23,602 nt of DNA from Kuafuiihalomonas phototrophica (GCA_031800475.1 DAPKRQ010000136.1:1-23602), one strand, 5' to 3'; shown: positions 1-7,922, counted from the stretch's first letter. The notes: generated from the letters alone by a model not told the origin. Program-made: numbers and translations.

Positions 1-360
1 GGCGTGCGCTTTTTGGACGTGTCTTCCTATCAGGTGTTCGTGGACGAGGACGACGACGCCGGGGCTGTCGACCCGATCCGGGTGGTGTCTTTGGACGGCG
101 AACAGGGGCTGCTCAGCGGCCAGGGCGGCCGCACGGTCGAGATTCGGGCGGTCCGTGTCGGGGGCACCACCGTCAACAACGGCTCGGCCCAGGTCGAGTT
201 GCGCTTTCGTCGAAACGGCACCTTGACCATGCCGGGCGCCGGTCAGGCGGTGGACGCCGAGATCTGCCTCGAAGACCTGGACACCGGCGACATCCGGCGC
301 GTGCAGCTGACCTACGCCGGTCAGGCCCGCGTGAGGCCGAGCGGCGACTGCGCGCTTTAG
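1..360 (+). CDS. Pseudopilin, GspH/FimT type (3' end only)
   Basis: The reading frame is open to the left edge and stops at 358-360, so only the last ~119 codons are present. A GTG at 4 is in frame, but the real start is probably outside the window. The visible part is the soluble C-terminal domain. It has a hydrophilic strand-rich pattern and a stretch of the type GTLTMPGAGQ...AEICLEDLDTG followed by RRVQLTYAGQARVR and a near-terminal Cys. In GspH/FimT-type minor pseudopilins this corresponds to the final strands, reading roughly 'value-type-string, then r.v.l...Gr.rv'. Such proteins form part of the tip of a type II secretion or type IV pilus pseudopilus in the inner membrane and periplasm. 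The diagnostic N-terminal prepilin peptidase site lies outside the window. The family call therefore rests on C-terminal resemblance alone, and another secreted beta protein is possible. Confidence 0.5.
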   Translation, partial: GVRFLDVSSYQVFVDEDDDAGAVDPIRVVSLDGEQGLLSGQGGRTVEIRAVRVGGTTVNNGSAQVELRFRRNGTLTMPGAGQAVDAEICLEDLDTGDIRRVQLTYAGQARVRPSGDCAL

Positions 361-554
361 GGGCGTCGAAGAGCGGCGGGGCCCGTCGGACGGCCGAGCT
401 TGCTTCGCTGACGGCACGCCGGCCCGCTCTGTCTTTCATCCCTCGTGAACGGCCCGAGACGGGGCCCCCGGGGAGCAGCGGGCTTTCGGCTGCGAGGGGC
501 TCGGCCCGTTCGCCAAGCGCGCGGTGGTCTCGAGTCAAACGGTGAAGGCAGGGT

Positions 555-612
555 TCATCGCCCGCGGGGGACGGAGGAAACGACGCTTGGGAACGCCCCC
601 CGCGGGCGATGA
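555..612. repeat. Perfect 16-bp inverted repeat (hairpin)
   Basis: Left arm 555-570 (TCATCGCCCGCGGGGG) is the exact reverse complement of right arm 597-612, with a 26-base loop. The stem is very GC-rich and would be stable in RNA from either strand. There is no T-run on either side, which argues against an ordinary terminator. It sits immediately downstream, on the minus strand, of a promoter-like sequence with a Fur-box-like centre. It could also be one copy of a dispersed intergenic repeat, which cannot be judged from one window. Confidence 0.7.
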
Positions 613-616
613 TCGG

Positions 617-645
617 AGTGTGTTGAAAATGATTCTCAGAGTCAA
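617..645 (-). promoter_or_regulatory. Fur-box-like palindrome inside a promoter-like sequence
   Basis: At 624-638 the sequence TGAAAATGATTCTCA matches the 7-1-7 Fur consensus TGATAATNATTATCA at every defined position except two symmetric ones. On the minus strand it lies between TTGACT (645-640) and CACACT (622-617) with a 17-base spacer. That is the usual position for Fur repression. Transcription would start near 610 and immediately enter the 16-bp inverted repeat. The -10 match is poor (3 of 6), and no convincing protein gene follows, so a small RNA is one possibility. The AT-rich palindrome stands out in high-GC surroundings but could be chance. Confidence 0.35.
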
Positions 646-716
646 GAGCAAGATGCGCGAAAAATGGCTCGCTGCTGGTTCCGGCCGGGGGGCCCGAGGC
701 CCGGTCCCTCGCCGGC

Positions 717-3700
717 TCATACCGCGGCCCGGATCCGAATTCGATTGAGTGCATCCAGCAGGTCTTTGGCCTGCTGCAAGATTTCCGGGACCTCTTCGAA
801 GGGTGCCAGGTGAACGATCAGCTTCCCTTCCGGGGTGAGCTTTCGACGACCTGGATCTTCTTGAACGAAGCGCACGATCTGGTCCGGGCCCAGGCGCGGG
901 GCGTCGGCGTCGAAGCGGAACACCAGCCGAGGGGGCATGGTCTTGGTGGCCCCACCGTAGTCCAGTCCCAGGGCGCCGGCCCGGGACATGCGCTGCTTCA
1001 CCCGCATCAGCTGCACCAGCTGCTCCACCTCGGCGGGAGGGCTGCCGTAGATGTCGCCCATCTCCTGCAGAAGGTCGAAGGTCTCCTCGTCGGTCTCGGC
1101 GTCGTTGAGCCGCTGGTACATGGACAGGCGCTCGCCCGGATCCGAGATGTAGGTGTCGGGCAGCAAGGCCGGGACGGGCACCTGGATCTCCGGTTCCCGA
1201 TAGCTCACCCGATTCGAGCCTCTCAGCTCGGCGATCGCTTCCTTCAGGAGGGTTTGGTACATCTCGAAGCCAACCTGGCTGATCGTGCCCGATTGCTGTT
1301 TGCCCAGGATGTTGCCGGCGCCCCGGATCTCGAGGTCCTGAGAGGCCACCTTGAAGCCGGCCCCGAGTTCGGTGAATCGCTGGAGCACGCCGATCCGGCG
1401 ACGCGCGAGCTTTCCCAGGTTGCCGGCGGGAATCAAAAAGTACGCGTAGCCCCGTTGGCGGCTGCGTCCCACCCGACCCTTGAGCTGATACAGCTGCGCC
1501 AGACCCATGGTGTCTGCCCGGTTGATGATGATCGTGTTGGCATTCGGAATGTCGATGCCGGACTCGACGATGGTCGTGGACAAAAGGACGTTGAAGTCCT
1601 GATTCATGAAGTCGACCATCACTTTTTCGAGCCGGCCCTCTTCCATTTGCCCGTGCCCCACGGCGATCCGTGCTTCGGGCACCAGCCGCTCGAGAAACTT
1701 GGCGAAAGCCGGCATGGACGACACCCGATTGTGGATCACGAAGGCCTGGCCGCCCCGGCGGATCTCTCTCAGGATGGCTTCCCGAATCACTTCTTCCGAG
1801 AACTTGTGGACCTCGGTCTTCACCGCCAGGCGGTCGTGGGGGGCGGTGGCGATCATGGACATGTCGCGCACCCCCATGAATCCCATGTGCAGGCTCCGCG
1901 GAATCGGCGTGGCCGACATGGCCAGCACGTGGACGTTCGCTCGGTACTTCTTGAGCTTTTCCTTGTGGGCGACGCCGAAGCGGTGCTCCTCGTCGATGAC
2001 CAAAAGCCCGAGGTCTGCGAATTGGACTTCTTTCGAAAGGAGCTTGTGCGTCCCGATGATCACGTCGAGACTCCCCTGTTTCAGCTGGGCGAACAGATCC
2101 TTGATCTGCGGGGTGGGCTGAAACCGCGACACGATGCCGATCCGGACGCCGAAGTTGGCGAACCGCTCCCGAAACACGTTGTAGTGCTGAGCGGCCAGAA
2201 CGGTCGTGGGGACCAACATGGCCACTTGTTTGCCGGAACAGACCGCGTGCATCACCGCCCGCATGGCTACTTCGGTCTTTCCGTAGCCCACGTCTCCGCA
2301 GATCAGGCGGTCCATCGGGTGGGGCTTTTGTAGGTCCGCCAAGACGTCGTCGATGGCCTTTTGCTGGTCGGGGGTCGGTTCGAAGGGGAACTCCGCCTCG
2401 AACTGGCGGTAGGTTTCGTCGGGCGGCGGAAAAGCGTGACCTTCGAGGGAGGCCCGCACCGCATACAGCCGAAGGAGCTCTGCCGCCATCTTGAGCAGAG
2501 AGTCCTTTACCTTGGCCTTGGTTTTGGCCCAGGTGGTTCCTCCCAAGCGATCCAGCGTCGGTTGACGCCCCTCCGAGGCGCCGACGTACTTCGAGATCAG
2601 ACGAAGTCGATGCACGGGAAGGTAGAGGACGTCTTTGCCCTTGTACTCGATGTGCAGGTAGTCGGACTCGACGCCGTTCACGCCGAGCTTCTTCATTCCC
2701 TTGTATAGACCCACGCCATAGTCCGCGTGCACCACGAAGTCGCCAGGGCCCAGGTCTTTCAGGTCGCTGACGCTCGCAGCCGGCACTTTCTTGCGCCGGC
2801 GGGGCTTGCGCATCTTCTGGCCGAAGATCTGGTCTTCCGACAGGACCGCGAGTGGGCCGTCTTCCAGGACGTAGCCGCTCGACAGCTCCCCGATGATGAT
2901 GTGGGCGTGGACGGCGCGGTCGCGAAATGGCGAGGTGCTTCGGTGGTCCTTGGAGTCCTTTTCGGCGCGGACCGCTTCCAGGAAGCTCGGCAGGTCGAAA
3001 CGCGCTTTTTGGATCCGGACCTGCACGTTCTTCGGTTCGAGCAGCTCCCGAAGACGCTCCGCCTGGCCTCGGGTGGAACAGGCGACCAGGGTGGTCTTGC
3101 CCCGGCTTCTCCAGTCTCGGAGCCGGGTCACCACCGGCGTCATGATGTCGTCCTGGGTACGGGTGGCGCGGAGGATTTCGGCCCGAAGGTTTTCGACCCC
3201 GTCCCAACGCAGGGGAAACGGCTCGGGTCCTTCCAGCACCACTTGTGGAATGTCGACCCGCTCCCGGTCTCGGGTGGCTCGGGCCAGAACCTCGGCCCCG
3301 TCGTCGACCAGGGCATCCACGGCAGGAACCAGCCGGTGCTCCGCTTCGGCCCGCTCTCGACCGAGCCGCGCCTCGAGCCCCAGGTCTTCGGCGGCGGCCT
3401 CGACGCCTTCCGGGTCCGACACCACGGTCACCCAATCCTCGCCCGGACGCAGATAGGCATCCGCTCCGACGAGGCCGTCCGGGTGAAACAGCGGCAGGAG
3501 GGTCTCGATCCCGAAGAAGTGGACCCGGTTTTCGATGTCTTCGCGAATGGCCGACAGCCGACGGCTGGGGATGGTGGCGTCTTCGGCCAAGCGGTCCACT
3601 TCCGCCAGGGCGTGGCGCACCGCCTCCTCGGAAAAGGCGATCTCGCGGGCCGGCAGGAGCACGGCTTCTTCGAGGGCTTGCTGGTTTCGCTGGGTCGACG

Positions 3701-4310
3701 GGTCGAACGTGTGGATCGACTCGACCTCGTCGCCGAACAGGTCCAGCCGGACCGGCCGGCACCGATGGGGCGAAAAGATGTCGATGATCCCGCCCCGCAC
3801 CGAGAAGGTGCCCGGGTCTTCGACGGTCGTGACCGCGTTGTATCCAACCCGGGCCAGCCGCTCGAGCAGCCGCTCCCGTTCGATCTCGACACCGGCGAGC
3901 ACGTACTCGGCCCCGCCGAAAAACGAGGGTGGCACCTGTTTTCGCACGAGGGCGGTCGGGGAGACGACGACTGCCCGAACTCGGTCCGGCTCGGTGGCCA
4001 GGCGATACAGGGTGTTCAGGCGCTCCATGACCGAGGTGGCGTCGGGCGTCGATTCCTCGAAGGGAGAGCCTTCCTCGTGGGCGAGCAGCAGCAGGCCTGC
4101 TTCGGACGCGGATTCGGGCTCCAGGCCGAGCAGAAAGGTCAAGTCTCGCAGCAAAGCCTCGGCGTCGTTTCCATCCCGGCCGACCAGGATCACGCGGCGG
4201 CCCGCCGCCACCAGTTCGGCGGCCAGGTGGGCGCGCACGGCCCCGTCCAACTGGGGCACGGCGATCTGCCGGTGCCGGTCGAGGGCCTGGCTCAGCCGCT
4301 CTCGAAGCAC
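717..4310 (-). CDS. mfd: Transcription-repair coupling factor Mfd
   Basis: This 1197-residue protein is typical in length for Mfd. It is the DNA translocase that dislodges RNA polymerase stalled at lesions and recruits UvrA for nucleotide excision repair. Domains in order: UvrB-like N-terminal module (about residues 1-350); CarD-like RNA-polymerase-interaction domain (about 518-577, GPGDFVVHADYGVGLYKG); superfamily 2 helicase core with Walker A GDVGYGKT (672-679), DEEH box (773-776), SATPIPRSL (799-807) and motif VI GRVGRSRQRG (945-954); C-terminal TRCF regulatory domain (about 1045-1180). The start is a GTG at 4310 and no Shine-Dalgarno sequence precedes it. The gene is divergent from the cyclophilin gene across 106 bases. 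The frame is intact and the motifs are unambiguous. Confidence 0.97.
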   Translation of the reverse strand: MLRERLSQALDRHRQIAVPQLDGAVRAHLAAELVAAGRRVILVGRDGNDAEALLRDLTFLLGLEPESASEAGLLLLAHEEGSPFEESTPDATSVMERLNTLYRLATEPDRVRAVVVSPTALVRKQVPPSFFGGAEYVLAGVEIERERLLERLARVGYNAVTTVEDPGTFSVRGGIIDIFSPHRCRPVRLDLFGDEVESIHTFDPSTQRNQQALEEAVLLPAREIAFSEEAVRHALAEVDRLAEDATIPSRRLSAIREDIENRVHFFGIETLLPLFHPDGLVGADAYLRPGEDWVTVVSDPEGVEAAAEDLGLEARLGRERAEAEHRLVPAVDALVDDGAEVLARATRDRERVDIPQVVLEGPEPFPLRWDGVENLRAEILRATRTQDDIMTPVVTRLRDWRSRGKTTLVACSTRGQAERLRELLEPKNVQVRIQKARFDLPSFLEAVRAEKDSKDHRSTSPFRDRAVHAHIIIGELSSGYVLEDGPLAVLSEDQIFGQKMRKPRRRKKVPAASVSDLKDLGPGDFVVHADYGVGLYKGMKKLGVNGVESDYLHIEYKGKDVLYLPVHRLRLISKYVGASEGRQPTLDRLGGTTWAKTKAKVKDSLLKMAAELLRLYAVRASLEGHAFPPPDETYRQFEAEFPFEPTPDQQKAIDDVLADLQKPHPMDRLICGDVGYGKTEVAMRAVMHAVCSGKQVAMLVPTTVLAAQHYNVFRERFANFGVRIGIVSRFQPTPQIKDLFAQLKQGSLDVIIGTHKLLSKEVQFADLGLLVIDEEHRFGVAHKEKLKKYRANVHVLAMSATPIPRSLHMGFMGVRDMSMIATAPHDRLAVKTEVHKFSEEVIREAILREIRRGGQAFVIHNRVSSMPAFAKFLERLVPEARIAVGHGQMEEGRLEKVMVDFMNQDFNVLLSTTIVESGIDIPNANTIIINRADTMGLAQLYQLKGRVGRSRQRGYAYFLIPAGNLGKLARRRIGVLQRFTELGAGFKVASQDLEIRGAGNILGKQQSGTISQVGFEMYQTLLKEAIAELRGSNRVSYREPEIQVPVPALLPDTYISDPGERLSMYQRLNDAETDEETFDLLQEMGDIYGSPPAEVEQLVQLMRVKQRMSRAGALGLDYGGATKTMPPRLVFRFDADAPRLGPDQIVRFVQEDPGRRKLTPEGKLIVHLAPFEEVPEILQQAKDLLDALNRIRIRAAV

Positions 4311-4316
4311 GCGGGC

Positions 4317-4345
4317 GGGCTAGCATTCCGGGGCCGGTGCCCCAA
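4317..4345 (-). promoter_or_regulatory. Possible mfd promoter (leaderless geometry)
   Basis: Reading the minus strand, TTGGGG (4345-4340), a 17-base spacer and TAGCCC (4322-4317) end six bases before the GTG start at 4310. The -10 match is poor (only the TA), so this is weak alone. The spacing is identical to that upstream of the divergent cyclophilin gene and mlaE, and there is no Shine-Dalgarno sequence. Confidence 0.25.
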
Positions 4346-4381
4346 CCCGATAGTGGCCTCCTGGCTGGTCCCTCGCCCGCT

Positions 4382-4410
4382 TTGACCGGTCGGACGAGGT
4401 CCGCTATGGC
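4382..4410 (+). promoter_or_regulatory. Promoter of the cyclophilin gene, leaderless geometry
   Basis: TTGACC (4382-4387), a 17-base spacer and TATGGC (4405-4410) are followed by six C residues and then the ATG at 4417. A start of transcription six to seven bases after the -10 would fall on the A of the ATG. No purine-rich ribosome-binding site can exist in the CCCCCC gap. Both facts point to a leaderless mRNA, which is inferred from geometry and not shown. Confidence 0.5.
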
Positions 4411-4416
4411 CCCCCC

Positions 4417-4953
4417 ATGACGACTCCGCAGTTTCCCGACGTGAGCGATGTCCGAGGTGCGCGCCTGCACACGACCAAGGGCGTGATCGAGGTGCAGTTG
4501 TTTTCCAGCCAGGTTCCCAAGACCGTGGGCAACTTCGTGGGCTTGGCGGAGGGGACCATCCCCTGGACCCGGCCCGACGGCTCTCCGGGACGAGGACCTC
4601 TCTACCAGAACGTGCTTTTCCACCGCGTGATCAAGGATTTCATGCTTCAGGGTGGAGACCCGGAAGGCAGCGGTCGCGGTGGGCCCGGCTACCGGTTCGA
4701 GGACGAGTTCGTGCCCGGTCTGCGGCACGATCAACCCGGCACCCTCTCGATGGCGAACGCCGGCCCGAACACGAACGGCTCCCAGTTCTTCATCACCACG
4801 GTGCCGACCCCCCACTTGGACAATCGGCATTCGGTGTTCGGAAAGGTTACGTCGGGCATGGACGTGGTGAAGGACATCGAGTCGGTTCCTACCGATCGGA
4901 CCGACCGGCCCACCGAAGACGTGGTGCTGCAAAAGGTCGAGATCCTGCGCTGA
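4417..4953 (+). CDS. Cyclophilin-type peptidyl-prolyl cis-trans isomerase
   Basis: This 178-residue protein catalyses cis-trans isomerisation of X-Pro peptide bonds. The single cyclophilin domain fills the protein. It has FHRVIKDFMLQGGDPEGSG (containing the catalytic Arg of FHR and the Gln/Gly of QGGDP), GTLSMANAGPNTNGSQFFI (substrate pocket) and LDNRHSVFGKV near the C-terminus. There is no signal peptide or membrane segment, so it is probably cytoplasmic, like the PpiB group. The ATG at 4417 leaves a short natural lead into the first strand and is preceded directly by a promoter-like sequence. dapD follows after a 25-base gap on the same strand, so co-transcription is likely, although the two functions are unrelated. 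Confidence 0.95.
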   Translation: MTTPQFPDVSDVRGARLHTTKGVIEVQLFSSQVPKTVGNFVGLAEGTIPWTRPDGSPGRGPLYQNVLFHRVIKDFMLQGGDPEGSGRGGPGYRFEDEFVPGLRHDQPGTLSMANAGPNTNGSQFFITTVPTPHLDNRHSVFGKVTSGMDVVKDIESVPTDRTDRPTEDVVLQKVEILR

Positions 4954-4978
4954 GCCCGTCCTCCGCCCCTTTGGGGTT

Positions 4979-5863
4979 GTGTCCCCGCCGCGGCATCACG
5001 TACACGAATCCGCCGTGCCGCGCCCGACCCGCCTGCTGATCGAAGCCCTCACCGAGCTGGGGAACAAGCACCCCGACGCCTACGTGCCCGAGGACCGGGC
5101 CCTGTTCGCGGAAATGCGCGAGGCCACCAACCTGGGGCTCATCCGGTGCGCCGAGCGGGCGGAGGATGGCGCCTGGACCGTCAACGTCTGGTACAAAAAA
5201 GCGCTTTTGGCGGGCTTTCGCCTCGGTCAAACCCTGGAGCTCGACGGGTTCGCGCGCTGCAGCTTCTTCGACAAGCACACCCTGCCCACCCGCCAATTCT
5301 ACCTGACCAATAAGGTGCGGGTGGTGCCTGGGGGCTCGGCCCTCCGCGACGGCGCCTTCGTCGGCGAAGGCGTGGTGGTGATGCCACCCGCCTACGTCAA
5401 CATCGGGGCCTACGTCGGAGCGGGCAGCATGGTGGACAGCCACGCGTTGGTGGGCAGCTGCGCCCAGATCGGGGAGCGCGTGCACCTTTCGGCGGCGGCG
5501 CAGATCGGGGGCGTGCTCGAGCCGGTCGGCAGCCTGCCGGTGATCGTCGAGGACGAGGTGCTGGTGGGGGGCAATTGCGGCGTGTACGAGGGCACGATCG
5601 TCCGGCGTCGGGCTGTCCTGGGCAGCGGCGTGATCCTGAACGGATCCACCGCGGTCTACGACCTGGTGAACGGCCGGATCCTTCGGGCCGAGGGCGACCG
5701 GCCCCTGGAGATTCCCGAGAACGCAGTGGTGGTTCCGGGAAGCCGGCCAGCCCGAGGCGACTTTGCCACCCAGCACGGGCTGCACGTGGCCACGCCCCTG
5801 ATCGTCAAGTACCGGGACGGCGACACCGACGGCCGGGCGGCCATCGAGGAAGCCCTGCGATGA
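4979..5863 (+). CDS. dapD: 2,3,4,5-tetrahydropyridine-2,6-dicarboxylate N-succinyltransferase DapD
   Basis: DapD transfers succinyl from succinyl-CoA to tetrahydrodipicolinate in the succinylase branch of diaminopimelate/lysine synthesis, in the cytoplasm. The N-terminal helical domain carries WTVNVWYKKALLAGFRL (compare the family's W..WLKKA.L.SFR). A left-handed beta-helix of hexapeptide repeats follows, with VVVMPPAYVNIGAYVGAGSM, MVDSHALVGSCAQIGERVHL and IGGVLEP, all strongly conserved in DapD. It ends in an IVKYRDG C-terminal segment. Length is 294 residues from the GTG at 4979. An in-frame GTG at 5015 would give 282 residues, closer to the usual ~275, and the first 12 residues look unlike the family, so 5015 may be the true start. 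The stop overlaps the next gene's ATG (ATGA at 5860-5863). Confidence 0.95.
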   Translation: MSPPRHHVHESAVPRPTRLLIEALTELGNKHPDAYVPEDRALFAEMREATNLGLIRCAERAEDGAWTVNVWYKKALLAGFRLGQTLELDGFARCSFFDKHTLPTRQFYLTNKVRVVPGGSALRDGAFVGEGVVVMPPAYVNIGAYVGAGSMVDSHALVGSCAQIGERVHLSAAAQIGGVLEPVGSLPVIVEDEVLVGGNCGVYEGTIVRRRAVLGSGVILNGSTAVYDLVNGRILRAEGDRPLEIPENAVVVPGSRPARGDFATQHGLHVATPLIVKYRDGDTDGRAAIEEALR

Positions 5864-6996
5864 CGCGGACGGGCATCGTCCCGACCCTGCCGCTTTGGTT
5901 CGTGGCGGTCGTGGGCTGCGACAACCGCGAAGAGTGCGAAGTCCTCGCGAAGATGGAAGGCGAGATGCGCACCCTCACGTCCCGCGTGAAGGCCCGGGTG
6001 GCCTTGGCCGAACGCATCGGCCGCAGCCTGGACAAGCAAAAGTCGCGGGCGGAAGCGGCCCTGGATCGACTGCAGCTCGACCTGCCCGAGGAGGCCTTGA
6101 CCGAGGCATTCCAGGAGCGGGTGGCCGATCTGCCGGGCGTGGTCGTCGAGCGCACCACGGTCTCGGGCGAAGGTCGGGGGCTGGATACCGAGACGGCGTG
6201 GCGATTTCAGATCTCCGAGCGGCCCTGGAAAGGACTCTTTCGGGTCCTGGACGAGCTGGTCGAATCGCCGCCGCTGACCCAGCTATACCGGTTGGAAAAG
6301 ACCGATGCGGGCCATGAGCTGGTGCTGAAGCGGGCGGTGGTGGGTCAGGTGACCCGCGAGCCCCCCAAGCCTCCCCGGCCCGAGCTTCCGGACCCGAGCC
6401 AGGTCGAGCGGTCCTGGTTCGGGACCTGTGGCGCCGGAGTGCTGCGCCGGAACATTGCCGAGCTGAAGGCGGAATTCGAAGCCCACGTCGAAGACGCCGA
6501 ACAGGCGGCCCAGGCCATGACCGAGACCGCCACCTGGCGCAGCCTGTACGACCGGACCCGACTTCTCGCCGAGCGGGAGCTGCGGGCGCGCCAAGTGATC
6601 TCGGGTCTGCTGGAGGCGGTCCGAAAAAAACAGCTCGGGTTCGTGGCCATCGGGACCGACGACGGCTCGGTGGTCCTCGATCTGAAAGATGGACCGCGGG
6701 TGAAGGCCCGCTTGGAGGACGGGCTCGACGACGAGCTGCTGGCTCAGCTTCGCGAGGTCGAGACCTTGCCGGGAAAAGGCCGGGGCGCGGTGCGTCGATT
6801 CTCCGTTCCCCACCCCATGGAGCGCTCGGTGCGGGGGCAGTCGGGCGACCACGAGGGTCATGTCGGAGGTTTTTCGGGGCTCCCTTCGCCCGAAGAGGTG
6901 CGGGAGCAAATCCTGCGAATGGAAAAGAAGTCGCCTCCACCGGACCCGGGCGACCGCGGTTCTCGAGGACAGTCGCGAGAAGACTCGACCGAGTAG
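5860..6996 (+). CDS. Predicted coiled-coil lipoprotein, weakly PilO-like
   Basis: I do not recognise this 378-residue protein with confidence. The start is an ATG overlapping the dapD stop (ATGA), which implies translational coupling. Residues 1-20 form a lipoprotein signal with a hydrophobic core and lipobox VVGC, giving mature Cys20. An Asp at +2 would mean inner-membrane retention by the E. coli rule, which may not hold here. Residues ~25-75 are a charged helix. The next ~80 residues alternate strand and helix (WRFQISERPWKGLFRVLDEL), resembling the 'W.f...g.f..ll.fl..L' layout of PilO/GspM-type domains. After a proline linker (residues ~161-176), a second Cys-initiated helical segment and strand region repeats the layout. 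The C-terminus is charged and disordered. The PilO resemblance is an inference and no homologue is claimed. Confidence 0.75.
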   Translation: MTRTGIVPTLPLWFVAVVGCDNREECEVLAKMEGEMRTLTSRVKARVALAERIGRSLDKQKSRAEAALDRLQLDLPEEALTEAFQERVADLPGVVVERTTVSGEGRGLDTETAWRFQISERPWKGLFRVLDELVESPPLTQLYRLEKTDAGHELVLKRAVVGQVTREPPKPPRPELPDPSQVERSWFGTCGAGVLRRNIAELKAEFEAHVEDAEQAAQAMTETATWRSLYDRTRLLAERELRARQVISGLLEAVRKKQLGFVAIGTDDGSVVLDLKDGPRVKARLEDGLDDELLAQLREVETLPGKGRGAVRRFSVPHPMERSVRGQSGDHEGHVGGFSGLPSPEEVREQILRMEKKSPPPDPGDRGSRGQSREDSTE

Positions 6997-7042
6997 CCCA
7001 CGAACTCGGGCGCCTTCGCTCGAGCGCATCGGCTGGTCTGGA

Positions 7043-7072
7043 GGTAGCCGTGGGGCTGAACCCCGGCTTGCC
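7043..7072. terminator. Hairpin between convergent genes
   Basis: GGTAGCC (7043-7049) and GGGG (7052-7055) can pair with CCCC (7061-7064), GGCT (7065-7068) and GCC (7070-7072) around the loop CTGAA, with two small bulges. It lies in the 118-base gap between the convergent lipoprotein and mlaF genes and is followed on the plus strand by an A-rich stretch. A role as a terminator for one or both transcripts is plausible from position, but a clean T-tract is missing. Confidence 0.3.
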
Positions 7073-7104
7073 TGCAAAAATCGCCAGGCGCCGAAAGGAC
7101 CTCG

Positions 7105-7127
7105 ACGTCCTCCGTCAAGGACGTTTT
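7105..7127 (+). terminator. Weak intrinsic-terminator-like hairpin with T-run
   Basis: ACGTCCT (7105-7111), a six-base loop and AGGACGT (7118-7124) are followed by TTTTCCTT on the plus strand. It would stop transcripts coming from the upstream lipoprotein gene. The hairpin overlaps the last codons of mlaF on the other strand, so the stem may simply be coding sequence. The stem is short. Confidence 0.3.
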
Positions 7128-7876
7128 CCTTCGAGCTGATTGGACCAGGCGTCCAAAAAGCGCCGAACTTCCGGATGCTCGCTCCGTCGAAACGCGTCGG
7201 GGGGCCCCTGTTCCACGATCACGCCATCGTGCAGGAACGCCAGCCGGTCCGCCACGCGCAGGGCGCTGCCGATGTCGTGGCTGATCACCACGCCGGTCAC
7301 CCCGAAGGCTGCCTTGGCCGCCAGGATCATCTCGTCGACGCTGCGGGTGGTCAGGGGGTCGAGACCGGTGGTCGGTTCGTCGTACAAAACGATCTTGGGG
7401 TCGAGGACGACGGCCCGGGCCAGCCCGACGCGCTTGCGCATGCCTCCGGACAGCTCGGCCGGGTATTTGTGGGCGGCGTGGGCCACGTCCAAGGCTTCGA
7501 GCCTTTCCATGACCCGGGACCGGATCTGAGACTCCGCGTGGCGGCCGCCTTCCCGCACCGGAAAGGCCACATTCTCGAAGACGGTCATGGAGTCGAACAG
7601 GGCGGCCATTTGGAACACCATGCCGAAGGACCGGCGGATTCGGTTCAGGTCCGCACGGTTCAGGCGAGACAGTTCTTCGCCCTCCACGATCACCCGCCCC
7701 CGATCCGGGCGCAGCAGTCCGATCAGGTGCTTCATGAACACCGATTTGCCGCTGCCCGAGCCACCCAGGATCACGGTGGTGGTGCCGGCCTCGAAGTCGA
7801 GAGACAGGCCCTTCAAGACGGTGTGGTCCCCGAACCGCTTGTGCAGGTTTTCGGTGCGGATGAGCGGCGCGGACAC
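7115..7876 (-). CDS. mlaF: ABC transporter ATPase of the Mla phospholipid system (MlaF)
   Basis: This 253-residue cytoplasmic ATPase powers the MlaE permease in lipid transport between inner and outer membranes. It has Walker A GGSGSGKS (about residues 38-45), the Q-loop in MVFQMAALFDSMTVFENVAFP, the ABC signature LSGGM followed by RKRVGLARA, and Walker B IVLYDEPTTGLDP with the catalytic Glu. The H-loop is VISHD. The 'MAALFDSMTVFENVAFPVRE' segment and the SGGMRKRV variant of the signature are typical of the MlaF/Ttg2A subgroup. The start is GTG at 7876. It is divergent from mlaE with only 81 bases between the starts, instead of preceding mlaE as in E. coli. A promoter-like TTGTGT/17/GATAGC pattern lies upstream, but it is weak. 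Confidence 0.93.
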   Translation of the reverse strand: MSAPLIRTENLHKRFGDHTVLKGLSLDFEAGTTTVILGGSGSGKSVFMKHLIGLLRPDRGRVIVEGEELSRLNRADLNRIRRSFGMVFQMAALFDSMTVFENVAFPVREGGRHAESQIRSRVMERLEALDVAHAAHKYPAELSGGMRKRVGLARAVVLDPKIVLYDEPTTGLDPLTTRSVDEMILAAKAAFGVTGVVISHDIGSALRVADRLAFLHDGVIVEQGPPDAFRRSEHPEVRRFLDAWSNQLEGKRP

Positions 7877-7922
7877 CGCCCATCGCTATCGGTCGAATCT
7901 CTTCCGCACACAACCGTAAACC

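Larger units (their letters stand above)
361..716. other. Gene-free region between pseudopilin and mfd
   Basis: No convincing protein gene lies here. Short open frames on both strands are arginine/serine/proline-rich shadows. The region holds an imperfect inverted repeat (447-458 with 500-511, one mismatch) that could fold after the pseudopilin stop. It also holds a perfect 16-bp inverted repeat (555-570 with 597-612) and an AT-richer island at about 617-645 with a Fur-box-like palindrome. No T-tract follows either inverted repeat, so neither is a textbook intrinsic terminator. Confidence 0.6.

Noticed and set aside
731..741. Adjacent GGATCC and GAATTC sites that might suggest vector or cloning sequence
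   Set aside because: They fall inside the last codons of an intact mfd with normal composition on both sides, so chance is sufficient.
629..748. Short plus-strand frame starting at ATG 629 (39 codons) next to the Fur-like box
   Set aside because: No ribosome site, Arg/Gly-rich composition, and it runs into the 3' end of mfd antisense.
535..4932. A 1465-codon open frame on the minus strand overlapping mfd in another frame
   Set aside because: It is a high-GC shadow: Arg/Gly/Pro-rich, no domains, and mfd in the neighbouring frame has all its motifs.
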